From contig NZ_MUJY01000174.1 in the NCBI RefSeq assembly GCF_002286785.1, positions 1-40,004 of the forward strand: a stretch of DNA of 40,004 nt, given 5' to 3'. The translations under genes were made by a program, and so were the position numbers. The notes beneath the pieces are model-generated. The model saw only the letters and a program-made list of their open reading frames with translations, did not search any database and had not been told where the DNA came from. The DNA comes from Pseudomonas sp. PIC25 (GTDB taxonomy: Bacteria > Pseudomonadota > Gammaproteobacteria > Pseudomonadales > Pseudomonadaceae). This document shows, in pieces, positions 17,782 through 25,827 of this stretch (within the stretch, counting starts at the first letter, position 1; each line of letters starts with the position of its first letter).

Positions 17782-18831
17782 ATGCCGGCTAATAAGAAGA
17801 CAGTCAACACTCCGCTTCACCTGTTGCAGCAGCTTTCCCAGAGCCTGCTCGAACATTTGGAAAAAGCCTGCTCGCAGGCATTGGTGGACGCAGAGAAACT
17901 GCTCGCCAAGCTGGAAAAGCAGCGAGGCAAGGCGCAGGAAAAACTGCACGATGCCCGCGCCAAGCTGCAGGCCTCCGCCGCGGCGGGAAAGGCCAAGGCC
18001 CAGGCGAAGGCCAAGGAAGCCATCGCTGAACTCGAAGAGGCGCTCGACAGCCTCAAGACCCGCCAGAGCGAAACCCGCGACTACATCGTCCAGCTCAAGC
18101 GCGACTCCCAGGAAAGCCTGAAAATCGCCCAGGGCGTCGGCAAGGTGAAGGAAGCGGCCAGCAAGGCCCTGACGACTCGTGAGGCCAAGGACAAGCCGGC
18201 TGCTGCTGCGAAGCCTGTGACGAAAGCTGCCGCCAAACCGGTCGCCAAGAAGGCCCCGGCCAAAGCCGCCCCTGCCAAGTCGACTCCGGCCAAGTCCGCT
18301 GCCGCGAAGCCGGCTGCCAAGGCTGCTACCCCGGCTGCCAAGGCTCCGGCCAAGCCTGCCGCCAAACCGACAGCCGCTAAGGCCGCCGCGAGCAAGCCTG
18401 CCGCGAAGAATGTGACCACTCCGGCCGCCAAGCCAGCACCGGCGAAAACTGCGGCGAAGCCCGCCAGCAAGCCGGCTGCCAAGACCGCCAGCAAGCCTGC
18501 CTCTGCCGCGAAACCAGCCGCCAAGCCAGCTACAACGGCCGCTGCCCAGCCGGCGAAGAAGCCGGCTGCGAAGAAGGCCGCGGCACCTAAGGCTGCCGCA
18601 GCCAAGGCCAAACCGGAAGCCAAGCCGGCCACGGCGACTGCCGCGGCGAAACCGGCTTCAGCGAAGAAACCCGCTGTGAAGAAGACGACCGCGCCCAAGG
18701 CGAAGCCGGTAGCTACCAAACCGGCCACCGCCGCGCCAGCGGCCCAGCCCGCGCCGGCCACGCCTTCTGCGCCGGCCACACCGGCAGCCGCCACCGGCAA
18801 CAGTGGGACCGCACCGACCAGCGTCTCTTAA
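17782..18831 (+). CDS. algP: AlgP, histone-like alginate regulator with KPAA repeats
   Basis: A 349-aa basic protein, close to the 352 aa of P. aeruginosa AlgP (AlgR3). The N-terminal third (1-135) is a charged coiled coil (LLEHLEKACSQALVDAEKL, then Glu/Lys/Ala-rich heptads). The remainder is a low-complexity Lys-Pro-Ala tail resembling histone H1. In P. aeruginosa it influences algD transcription in mucoid strains, probably by binding or bending DNA. ATG 17782 follows CAGGAG at the right spacing; an in-frame ATG at 17749 lacks one. It converges on the TIGR02444 gene with only 8 bases between stops, and no terminator is visible. Confidence 0.95.
   Translation: MPANKKTVNTPLHLLQQLSQSLLEHLEKACSQALVDAEKLLAKLEKQRGKAQEKLHDARAKLQASAAAGKAKAQAKAKEAIAELEEALDSLKTRQSETRDYIVQLKRDSQESLKIAQGVGKVKEAASKALTTREAKDKPAAAAKPVTKAAAKPVAKKAPAKAAPAKSTPAKSAAAKPAAKAATPAAKAPAKPAAKPTAAKAAASKPAAKNVTTPAAKPAPAKTAAKPASKPAAKTASKPASAAKPAAKPATTAAAQPAKKPAAKKAAAPKAAAAKAKPEAKPATATAAAKPASAKKPAVKKTTAPKAKPVATKPATAAPAAQPAPATPSAPATPAAATGNSGTAPTSVS
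18193..18786 (+). repeat. KPAA-type degenerate tandem repeats in algP
   Basis: About 200 codons made mainly of Lys, Pro, Ala and some Ser/Thr, built from short units such as AKPAAK, SKPAAK and KKPAAK. At DNA level, units near GCCAAGCCGGCTGCC recur many times with mixed synonymous codons. Such arrays can gain or lose units by recombination or slippage. Confidence 0.9.
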
Positions 18832-18839
18832 CGCTAAGG

Positions 18840-19292
18840 TCAAGTGGCTGCGACGCGCAGTTCCAACAGCGCGTCGCGGCACTTCTCTGCCGCATCGCCT
18901 GCCAATATCTCCAGCCAGGGCCAGTTCCCCTGTTCTTCCTCCCAAGTAACGCAGAGGCTTTCCAAGCGTTGCAGCAACTGCCGTTCGGCATCCAACTCCA
19001 ATTGCTTGACGCGCGTGCGCAGGGTGGCCAGGGCTTCGTCCTGAGCCGACCCGTCGCGCCAGGCCCGGCGAATGCTGCGCAGTGGCTCGATCACCTCGCG
19101 CTGCCAGGGCGTCGCGCAGTCTTTCAACTGTTCCGCTCGTTCCGCAGTGCAGAGAACGCCACGGGCTTCCAGCCAGGCGCCGCACAGCAGCAAACAGACA
19201 TCCGCGCCGGCGTCCTGCAACGACAGGCAGGCCGGCTCTACGCCCGGGCGGGCGTAAAGGTCGACGGCGAAACTCCACAGATCAGATAGCAT
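18840..19292 (-). CDS. TIGR02444 / DUF2390 family protein
   Basis: A 150-aa cytosolic helical protein beginning MLSDLWSFAVDLYARPGVEPACLSLQDAGADVCLLL. The pattern of an N-terminal W-x-F-A-x-x-L-Y-x-x-P-G-V-x-x-x-C-L-x-L-Q-x-x-x-G-x-D-V segment and a central IRRAWR is typical of TIGR02444/DUF2390, found in gamma-proteobacteria often next to the ABC-F gene. Its function is not known to me. ATG 19292 has GGGGAG a few bases upstream. It is divergent from the ABC-F gene, with 50 bases between starts, so their promoters must share that gap. Confidence 0.85.
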   Translation of the reverse strand: MLSDLWSFAVDLYARPGVEPACLSLQDAGADVCLLLCGAWLEARGVLCTAERAEQLKDCATPWQREVIEPLRSIRRAWRDGSAQDEALATLRTRVKQLELDAERQLLQRLESLCVTWEEEQGNWPWLEILAGDAAEKCRDALLELRVAAT

Positions 19293-19342
19293 GCGGCTCC
19301 CCGGGCGGTCGGTGGGCGAAGCTGATAGACTTCGCCGCCATT

Positions 19343-21256
19343 ATGATCAGACTGCAAAACCTTACCCTACAGCGCGGTCCGCTGCGTCTTCTCGAAGGCG
19401 CCGAACTGACCCTGCACCCCGGCCAGAAGGCCGGTCTGGTCGGCGCCAACGGCGCCGGTAAATCCAGCCTGTTCGCCCTGCTGCGCGGCGAGATCGGTCC
19501 CGATGCCGGGGACTGTCAGCTCCCCGCCGACTGGCGCATCGCTCACATGCGCCAGGAGGTGGATACCCTGGAACGCCTGGCGGTGGATTGCGTGCTCGAC
19601 GGTGATGTCGAGCTGCGTCGCGTCCAGGGCGAGCTGGCCGTCGCCGAAGCGGCCCACGATGGCGCCGCCGTGGCTCGCCTGCATACCGAGCTGGACAACC
19701 TCGACGGCTACACCGCCGATGCCCGTGCCCGCAAACTGCTGGCCGGGCTGGGGTTCTCCAACGAGCAGATGGAAAAGCGCGTCGGCGATTTCTCCGGCGG
19801 CTGGCGGATGCGCCTCAATCTGGCCCAGGCCCTCATGTGTCCCTCGGACCTGCTGCTCCTCGACGAACCGACCAACCACCTGGACCTGGACGCGATCCTC
19901 TGGCTGGAAAGCTGGCTGAAAGGTTATCCCGGCACCCTGTTGCTCATTTCACATGACCGGGATTTTCTCGATGCGGTGGTCGATCACGTGGTGCATCTGG
20001 AACAGCGCAAACTGACGCTCTACCGCGGCGGCTACTCGGCCTTCGAGCGTACCCGTGCCGAGCGCCTGGCGCAGCAGCAGCAGGCGTACGAGCGGCAGCA
20101 GGCGCAGCGTGCGCATATGGAAAGCTTCATTCGCCGCTTCAAGGCCAAGGCGAGCAAGGCCCGTCAGGCGCAGAGCCGGATCAAGGCGTTGGAGAAGCTG
20201 GGAGAGCTGGCGCCGGCCCACGTGGATTCGCCGTTCGATTTCCGCTTCCGTGAGGCGGACAAGGTGTCCAGTCCGTTGCTGGATCTTGCCGAAGGCCGGC
20301 TCGGCTACGGCGACAAGGCCGTGCTGGAGAAGGTCAAGTTGCAGCTCGCGCCGGGTGCGCGGATCGGCCTGCTCGGTCCCAATGGGGCGGGCAAATCGAC
20401 GCTGATCAAGACCCTGGCCGGCGATCTCCCGTCCCTCGGCGGCCGTCTCACGCGTGGAGAGAATCTGGTCGTCGGCTACTTCGCCCAGCACCAGTTGGAT
20501 GCACTGGATGCCAAGGCCAGTCCGTTGCTGCATCTGCAACGCATCGCGCCCGGCGAACGCGAGCAGACCCTGCGCGATTTCCTCGGCGGTTTCGATTTCC
20601 GTGGCGATCGCTGCGACGAGCCGGTGCTGAATTTCTCCGGCGGCGAAAAAGCGCGCCTGGCCCTGGCGTTGATTGCCTGGGGCAAGCCGAACCTGTTGCT
20701 GCTCGACGAACCGACCAACCACCTCGACCTGGAAATGCGCCTGGCCCTGACCATGGCCTTGCAGGACTTCGAGGGGGCGGTGCTGGTGGTTTCCCACGAC
20801 CGCCATCTGCTCAAGAGCACCACCGACGAGTTCCTGCTGGTGGCCGATGGCCGGGTCCAGGATTTCGATGGCGACCTCGACGATTATGCCCGCTGGCTGG
20901 TGGATTACCGCGCCCGCCAAGCGCCGGTAGCCAGCAACGAAAGCGCCGTGGACAAGACTGACAAGCGCGCCCAGCGCCAGGCCGCCGCCGCGCTGCGTCA
21001 GCAATTGGCGCCGCATAAGCGCGAGGCGGAAAAGCTGGAGAAGGAGCTGGGTGCGCTGCACGAGAAACTCGCCGGCGTTGAAACCCGGCTGGCCGACAGT
21101 GCTCTATATGAGTCAGCGCGCAAAGACGAACTGCGCGACCTGCTCGCTGAGCAGGCACGCCTGAAGGGGCGCGAAGCCGAGCTGGAAGAAGCCTGGCTGA
21201 GCGCCCTGGAAATCCTCGAAAGCCTGCAGCGCGAACTGGAGGCCGCACAACAATGA
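19343..21256 (+). CDS. ABC-F family ATPase (YheS-like)
   Basis: A 637-aa cytosolic protein with two ABC ATPase domains and no membrane segments. ABC-F proteins bind the ribosomal E site and relieve stalled or unusual translation. Domain 1 has Walker A GANGAGKSS, signature FSGGWRMRL and Walker B LLLLDEPTNHLD. The interdomain linker (P-site tip region, about 240-310) is basic and helical (RAHMESFIRRFKAKASKA). Domain 2 has GPNGAGKST, FSGGEKARLALAL and LLLLDEPTNHLD. A C-terminal coiled coil (about 540-635) follows. Size and the C-terminal extension fit the YheS branch. ATG 19343 is the natural start for MIRLQNLTLQRG; the frame open upstream overlaps the divergent gene. Its stop overlaps the next start (ATGA). 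Confidence 0.94.
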   Translation: MIRLQNLTLQRGPLRLLEGAELTLHPGQKAGLVGANGAGKSSLFALLRGEIGPDAGDCQLPADWRIAHMRQEVDTLERLAVDCVLDGDVELRRVQGELAVAEAAHDGAAVARLHTELDNLDGYTADARARKLLAGLGFSNEQMEKRVGDFSGGWRMRLNLAQALMCPSDLLLLDEPTNHLDLDAILWLESWLKGYPGTLLLISHDRDFLDAVVDHVVHLEQRKLTLYRGGYSAFERTRAERLAQQQQAYERQQAQRAHMESFIRRFKAKASKARQAQSRIKALEKLGELAPAHVDSPFDFRFREADKVSSPLLDLAEGRLGYGDKAVLEKVKLQLAPGARIGLLGPNGAGKSTLIKTLAGDLPSLGGRLTRGENLVVGYFAQHQLDALDAKASPLLHLQRIAPGEREQTLRDFLGGFDFRGDRCDEPVLNFSGGEKARLALALIAWGKPNLLLLDEPTNHLDLEMRLALTMALQDFEGAVLVVSHDRHLLKSTTDEFLLVADGRVQDFDGDLDDYARWLVDYRARQAPVASNESAVDKTDKRAQRQAAAALRQQLAPHKREAEKLEKELGALHEKLAGVETRLADSALYESARKDELRDLLAEQARLKGREAELEEAWLSALEILESLQRELEAAQQ

Positions 21257-21834
21257 ACGCCTGGCTGGAGCGATGGGCCGGCGATTGGGGCAGCACGGTC
21301 CTGCTATTCGGGCAGGTACTGCTGATCCTGGTGGTCGCGTTCACCTTGCAGCGTCTGGTGACCCGAGGCCTCACCCGCCTGGGTTTTCGCTACCAGCTTC
21401 CCCTGGAGCTGTTGCTGCCCCTGCGTGGCGGCCTGCGCTGGCTGATCATGGGCAGCGCCGTCCTGCTGGTGCTGGAGCGCTTCGGCGTGTCCGCTGCTGT
21501 GTTGTGGACCGCGCTGTCCGGTTTCGTCGCGGTCGCGGCGGTGGCGTTCTTCGCCATCTGGAGCGTGCTGTCCAACCTGTTCTGCGCCGTGCTGATCTTC
21601 ACCGTCGGGCCTTTCCGCCTCGGCGACCAACTGGAAATCATCGATAGCCCCGACAAGCCTGGCATCAAGGGCCGGGTTACGGCGATCAACCTGCTGTACA
21701 CCACCCTCGAGGAAAGCAGCGAATCCGGTGTTTCGGCGACGGTGCAGATCCCCAACAGCCTGTTCTTTCAGAAGCCGATACGGCGCTGGCGGGGAGCCGA
21801 GCTCCAATTCTTCACCCACCAGAAAGAGCATTGA
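21253..21834 (+). CDS. Short MscS-like mechanosensitive channel family protein
   Basis: A 193-aa inner-membrane protein. Three hydrophobic segments are visible (about 15-36, 58-77, 85-118), the last being the Ala/Gly/Val-rich pore-helix type (LSGFVAVAAVAFFAIWSVLSNLFCAVLIF), followed by the beta-domain PFRLGDQLEI...KGRVTAINLLYTTLE...VQIPNSLFFQKPIRRW that marks MscS. It is much shorter than E. coli MscS (286 aa) because the C-terminal alpha/beta cage is missing; it ends soon after the beta domain. It overlaps the ABC-F stop by ATGA and is followed after 6 bases by the terC-like gene. Channel activity is inferred from family. Confidence 0.88.
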   Translation: MNAWLERWAGDWGSTVLLFGQVLLILVVAFTLQRLVTRGLTRLGFRYQLPLELLLPLRGGLRWLIMGSAVLLVLERFGVSAAVLWTALSGFVAVAAVAFFAIWSVLSNLFCAVLIFTVGPFRLGDQLEIIDSPDKPGIKGRVTAINLLYTTLEESSESGVSATVQIPNSLFFQKPIRRWRGAELQFFTHQKEH

Positions 21835-21840
21835 TCCCTT

Positions 21841-22596
21841 ATGGAATGGCTGGCTAACCCGGAAATCTGGGTTGCGTTTCTGACCCTGACTGCCCTGGAA
21901 ATCGTCCTTGGCATCGACAACATCATCTTCATCTCGATCCTGGTTGGCCGTCTGCCGGCCGCACAGCAACCGCGGGCACGGATTTTCGGCCTGGGGTTGG
22001 CCATGGGGACGCGAATCCTCCTGCTGCTTTCGATCACCTGGGTGATGCGCCTGACCAATGACCTTTTCACCGTGTTCGGCGAAGGTGTGTCCGGGCGCGA
22101 CCTGATCCTGTTCTTCGGCGGTCTGTTCCTGCTGTTCAAGAGCACCATGGAGATCTATCACGGCCTGGAAGGCGAGGAAGAAGAGCAAGGAGCCGGCGGC
22201 AAAACCCGTGGCTTCCTGGCCATCATCATCCAGATCGCGATCATCGACATCGTGTTCTCCCTCGACTCGGTGATCACTGCGGTGGGCCTGGTACAGAACG
22301 TGCCGGTGATGATCGCTGCGATCGTCATTTCGGTCGGCGTGATGATGCTCGCCTCCGGTACCATCAGCGCCTACATCGATCGCCACCCGAGCCTGAAGAT
22401 GCTGGCGCTGAGCTTTCTCACCGTGGTGGGAACGGTGCTGGTGGCCGAGGCCTTCGATGTGCACGTGCCGAAGGGCTACATTTACTTCGCCATGGCCTTC
22501 TCGCTGGCGGTGGAGGCGGTCAACATTCGCATGCGGACCAAGGCGGCCAAGCGCAGCGAGCCGGTTCACCTGCGCAAGAACGCGCCGGATGCATGA
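21841..22596 (+). CDS. TerC family integral membrane protein
   Basis: A 251-aa inner-membrane protein with about seven hydrophobic helices. The TerC signatures are present: an acidic/Asn motif in the first helix (TALEIVLGIDNIIFISILV) and the matching repeat (AIIDIVFSLDSVITAVGLV), which give the paired Glu/Asp/Asn residues thought to bind metal. TerC proteins such as E. coli Alx are linked to manganese export and pH or tellurite response. A charged, Gly-rich loop (GEEEEQGAGGKTRG) divides the two halves. It lies 6 bases after the MscS-like gene with only a weak AAAGAG ribosome site, so it is probably co-transcribed. A CCGCCCC/GGGGCGG stem follows the stop. Confidence 0.92.
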   Translation: MEWLANPEIWVAFLTLTALEIVLGIDNIIFISILVGRLPAAQQPRARIFGLGLAMGTRILLLLSITWVMRLTNDLFTVFGEGVSGRDLILFFGGLFLLFKSTMEIYHGLEGEEEEQGAGGKTRGFLAIIIQIAIIDIVFSLDSVITAVGLVQNVPVMIAAIVISVGVMMLASGTISAYIDRHPSLKMLALSFLTVVGTVLVAEAFDVHVPKGYIYFAMAFSLAVEAVNIRMRTKAAKRSEPVHLRKNAPDA

Positions 22597-22608
22597 TTGC
22601 CTGTCGCT

Positions 22609-22643
22609 CCGCCCCAGGCCGCTAGGCAGCGTGGGCGGGGCGG
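22609..22643 (+). terminator. Possible stem after the TerC gene
   Basis: CCGCCCC (22609-22615) pairs with GGGGCGG (22637-22643) across a 21-base loop. There is no T-run after it. It lies in the 83-base gap before the LysE-family gene. Confidence 0.3.
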
Positions 22644-22679
22644 CGTAAGCTCAGGGCTTTCCTCGCGCGGAGTATCGCC

Positions 22680-23309
22680 ATGGCGCTCGAAACCTGGCTC
22701 GCCTTCTTCGTCGCCTGCTGGGTGATCAGCCTGTCACCCGGCGCGGGCGCCATTGCTTCCATGTCCTGCGGCCTGCAATACGGCTTCTGGCGCGGCTATT
22801 GGAACGCCATCGGCCTGCAACTCGGCCTGGCCTTGCAGATCGCCATTGTCGCCGCCGGGGTCGGGGCCATCCTCGCTGCATCGGCGCTGGCGTTCAGCCT
22901 GATCAAGTGGTTCGGCGTCGCCTATCTGGTCTACCTGGCGATCAAGCAATGGCAGGCGCTGCCCGGCGACATGGCCGCTGCGCAGGAGCGTTCCATCGGG
23001 CGGCCGCTGAGCCTGGTTCTACGGGGTTTTCTGGTGAACGCCAGCAACCCCAAGGCGGTGGTGTTCATGCTCGCCGTACTGCCGCAGTTCATCGATCCGC
23101 ACCAGCCGCTGATGCCGCAGTACCTGATCATGGGTGCGAGCATGATCGTGGTGGACCTGATCGTCATGGCCGGCTACACCGGATTGGCCTCCAAGGTCCT
23201 CAGTCTGCTCCATACCCCACGCCAGCAGCGCATGGTCAACCGCACGTTCGCCGGGCTGTTCGTCGGCGCCGCCGCGTTGCTCGCCAGCGTCCGCCGCGTG
23301 CCGGTATAA
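22680..23309 (+). CDS. LysE/RhtB family amino-acid exporter
   Basis: A 209-aa inner-membrane protein with about five to six helices. The N-terminus WLAFFVACWVISLSPGAGAIASMSCGLQYGFW carries the LysE/RhtB signature (SPGP-like, here SPGAGA), followed by GLQLGLALQI and, mid-protein, the family's GFLVNASNPKAVVFMLAVLPQFI. These transporters expel amino acids or homoserine lactone-like compounds by proton antiport; the substrate here is unknown. The usual Pro of SPGP is replaced by Ala. CGGAG lies upstream of ATG 22680. It is followed after 78 bases by the SseB-like gene. Confidence 0.92.
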   Translation: MALETWLAFFVACWVISLSPGAGAIASMSCGLQYGFWRGYWNAIGLQLGLALQIAIVAAGVGAILAASALAFSLIKWFGVAYLVYLAIKQWQALPGDMAAAQERSIGRPLSLVLRGFLVNASNPKAVVFMLAVLPQFIDPHQPLMPQYLIMGASMIVVDLIVMAGYTGLASKVLSLLHTPRQQRMVNRTFAGLFVGAAALLASVRRVPV

Positions 23310-23387
23310 CGACGAATGTGACGGGGCGCCGCGACAGCGCGGTGTCCTCCGCCTAGGCTGCCTCGGTCCTTTTTTCAGGAGCCGAGC

Positions 23388-23723
23388 ATGTCCACTCCGA
23401 TCCAGACCACCTCTTATGCCGACAGCGGCGAGATGGCCATCGCGCCGCTGCGCCACCCGCCGTTGGAACAAGCCATCGCCGGAGCCTGCGCCGAACTGGC
23501 GGTGCGCGAAGCCTATCTGGCCGCAGTGCGCGATACTGCGCTCGGGCCCCAACCGCGTCTGCTGCTGGCGGTGTCCGGCGCCGATCAGCGCATGCAGCGC
23601 CGGTTGGCCGCGCGGGTTGCCGAACTGCTGCCGGACGAACTCGAACTCGACCTCATCGAACTGGCGGACGACAGCCTGTCGCACGCTGTGCGGGAACGCT
23701 GCCAGGCGTTCTATCAGGCCTGA
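23388..23723 (+). CDS. Small protein resembling the SseB C-terminal domain
   Basis: A 111-aa cytosolic protein. After an N-terminal tail of about 28 residues there is a helix with ACAELAVREAYLAAVRD and an alternating strand/helix pattern (PRLLLAVSGADQRMQRRLAARVAELLPDELELDLIELADD), ending LSHAVRERCQAFYQA. This resembles the C-terminal domain of SseB (enhanced serine sensitivity) proteins, where a short alpha/beta domain has the same order; I am not sure of the match. The start is well supported by CAGGAG. A terminator follows immediately, so it is the end of a transcript. Function unknown. Confidence 0.75.
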   Translation: MSTPIQTTSYADSGEMAIAPLRHPPLEQAIAGACAELAVREAYLAAVRDTALGPQPRLLLAVSGADQRMQRRLAARVAELLPDELELDLIELADDSLSHAVRERCQAFYQA

Positions 23724-23735
23724 TCGCCCGCCCAC

Positions 23736-23771
23736 CGGTCCGTATTGCCTGCGGACCGTTTTCCGTTTTCC
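23736..23771 (+). terminator. Rho-independent terminator after the SseB-like gene
   Basis: CGGTCCG (23736-23742) and CGGACCG (23752-23758) form a perfect 7-base stem with loop TATTGCCTG, followed by TTTTCCGTTTTCC. It is 12 bases after the stop codon. Confidence 0.75.
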
Positions 23772-23881
23772 TTGCCGTTTGCTGCGACAAATCGTCGCGG
23801 CTAACCCCTGGTCGAGGGCTTGAGCGAATTCATTAGGAAGGCAACAATCTAATGCCACCCATTTGCATTTGGGATCCGCTC

Positions 23882-25774
23882 ATGTTTTCTCCCCTCCGTC
23901 TTCTTGCCGCGCTGCTGCTTTCGCTGCTGGCGCTGGGCAGCCTTTCGGCCGTTGCCGAACCCCTCGACGGTGCCGCCCAGGCCCTGCACTTGCTGGGCTA
24001 TATCGGTGCGGACTACCCGGCCACGGTCGCCGCCGGACAGATCGTCGATGACGCCGAATACCGCGAACAACTGGAATTTCTTGCCGTGCTCCAAGGCTTG
24101 GTCGGTGCGCTGCCGGCCCGTGCCGAGCGCCACGAACTGGAGCAGGGCGTGGCCGGTCTGCGCGAAGCCGTCACCCAGCGCCAGGACGGCGACCGGGTTG
24201 CCCAGCAGGCCCGTCGGCTCGGCGCACGTCTGGCGGAGGTCTATCAGATCGCCCGGACGCCGCTGATCACGCCCGATCCCTCCCGGGGAGCGCCGCTCTA
24301 TGCGCAGAATTGCGCCGTCTGCCATGGCGATGCCGGCCACGGCGACGGGCCGGCCGGTCTGGGCATGGAGCCGCCACCGACGGACCTGACGGACCGGACG
24401 CAGCTCGATCGGCTGAGTCTGTACGACCTGTTCAATACGCTGAGCCTGGGCATCGAAGGCACCGATATGCCGGCCTTCGCCGATCAACTGGACGAGCGGC
24501 AACGCTGGGACTTGGCGAGCTATATCGCCGGCCTGTCCGCTGCGCCGGCCCAGGCCGGGGCGGCGACCTTTACCCTTGCCGAACTGGCCGGGCGGGCGCC
24601 GGAAGAAATCGTCCAGGCCAAAGGTGAGGCCGCCGCAGCCGCGTTCCGGGCCCAGCGTGCCCAGCCGCCGCAGGTCCAACGCGGTCCGCAGCAGTTGATC
24701 GACTACACCCGCGAAACGTTGGACAGCAGTCTGGCGGCTTATCGCGCCGGCGATCGCGACCAGGCCTACGACCTGTCGGTGGCAGCCTATCTGGAGGGCT
24801 TCGAGTTGGTGGAAAGCGCCCTGGACAACCTCGACGCGGCGCAGCGCAAGACCACCGAGAGAGCGCTGATGGCTTACCGGCAGGCGGTCCAGGACGGCCA
24901 GTCCGTAGCCCGTGCGGCGCAAAGCCTGGAGCAGGCCAAGGCGGAGCTGGAGCGCTCGGCCCGGTTGCTCGATGGGGATGGCCTGAGCGGCTCCCTGAGT
25001 TTCTTCTCCAGCCTGCTAATCCTGTTGCGCGAAGGGCTGGAGGCGATCCTGGTGCTGGCGGCGATCCTCGCCTACCTGCGCAATACCGGGCAGCAGCAGG
25101 CGGCGCGCAGCGTGCACGCCGGCTGGGGGCTGGCGCTGCTGGCCGGGGTCGCCACCTGGGCGCTGGCGGCCTACGTGATCGACGTGAGCGGTGCCCAGCG
25201 CGAGTTCCTCGAAGGCGCTACCGCGCTGTTCGCCAGCGTGGTGCTGCTGTGGGTCGGGGTGTGGATGCACGACCGTCGCCATGCGGCGGCCTGGCAGCAG
25301 TACATCAAGAGCAGCCTGGTCGGTGGCGGTGGCCGGCTGGGTTTCGCGGTGCTGGCGTTCTTCTCGGTCTACCGCGAACTGTTCGAAGTCATTCTGTTCT
25401 ATGAAACCCTGTGGCTGCAGGCCGGCCCGGCCGGGCACGGCCTGGTACTGGCCGGCGCGGCGGCGGCGCTGGTGCTGCTGGTCGGCTTGGCCTGGGTGAT
25501 TCTCAAGGGCTCGGCGAAGCTGCCGCTGGCCACCTTCTTCAGCGCCAACGCCATCCTGCTCTGCGTGCTCTCGGTGGTCTTCGCCGGGCATGGCGTGGCG
25601 GCATTGCAGGAGGCTGGTGTGCTGGGCACGCGGCCGGTGCCGTTCTTCGAGTTCGACTGGCTGGGCATACACGCCGATGCCTGGTCGTTGTCCGCGCAGG
25701 GCCTGGCGCTGGCCGCCATCGCGGTTCTTTACGGACGCAGTTGGCTGGCCCAGCGCCATACGGCAGAGGCTTAG
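23882..25774 (+). CDS. Cytochrome c-FTR1 fusion iron permease
   Basis: A 630-aa exported/membrane protein. The signal peptide (about 1-25, ending AVAE) is followed by a helical region, a cytochrome c domain with haem motif CAVCH (144-148) and probable axial Met196 (GTDMPAF), and a long helical linker (220-370). The C-terminal FTR1 permease (about 372-625) has seven or so helices and two iron-transport REXXE motifs, REGLE (383-387) and RELFE (498-502). In this family iron is oxidised or passed on as it crosses the inner membrane. ATG 23882 is preferred over the in-frame ATG at 23852 because it starts the signal peptide directly. The gene is monocistronic-looking, after a terminator. No clear Fur box is visible. 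Confidence 0.93.
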   Translation: MFSPLRLLAALLLSLLALGSLSAVAEPLDGAAQALHLLGYIGADYPATVAAGQIVDDAEYREQLEFLAVLQGLVGALPARAERHELEQGVAGLREAVTQRQDGDRVAQQARRLGARLAEVYQIARTPLITPDPSRGAPLYAQNCAVCHGDAGHGDGPAGLGMEPPPTDLTDRTQLDRLSLYDLFNTLSLGIEGTDMPAFADQLDERQRWDLASYIAGLSAAPAQAGAATFTLAELAGRAPEEIVQAKGEAAAAAFRAQRAQPPQVQRGPQQLIDYTRETLDSSLAAYRAGDRDQAYDLSVAAYLEGFELVESALDNLDAAQRKTTERALMAYRQAVQDGQSVARAAQSLEQAKAELERSARLLDGDGLSGSLSFFSSLLILLREGLEAILVLAAILAYLRNTGQQQAARSVHAGWGLALLAGVATWALAAYVIDVSGAQREFLEGATALFASVVLLWVGVWMHDRRHAAAWQQYIKSSLVGGGGRLGFAVLAFFSVYRELFEVILFYETLWLQAGPAGHGLVLAGAAAALVLLVGLAWVILKGSAKLPLATFFSANAILLCVLSVVFAGHGVAALQEAGVLGTRPVPFFEFDWLGIHADAWSLSAQGLALAAIAVLYGRSWLAQRHTAEA

Positions 25775-25827
25775 GTCGCAGGGGTGCCCGGTGGCATACT
25801 GAGTGCCTCTCTTCAGGAACGATGCCG

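Noticed and set aside
18193-18786. CRISPR-like or satellite array suggested by recurrent short units in algP
   Set aside because: The units have no fixed length or spacers and translate in frame to KPAA-type protein repeats.
23851-23869. Fur box upstream of the iron permease
   Set aside because: AATGC-N9-GCATT does not match the 19-base Fur consensus or its hexamer array; recorded only as a dyad of unknown meaning.
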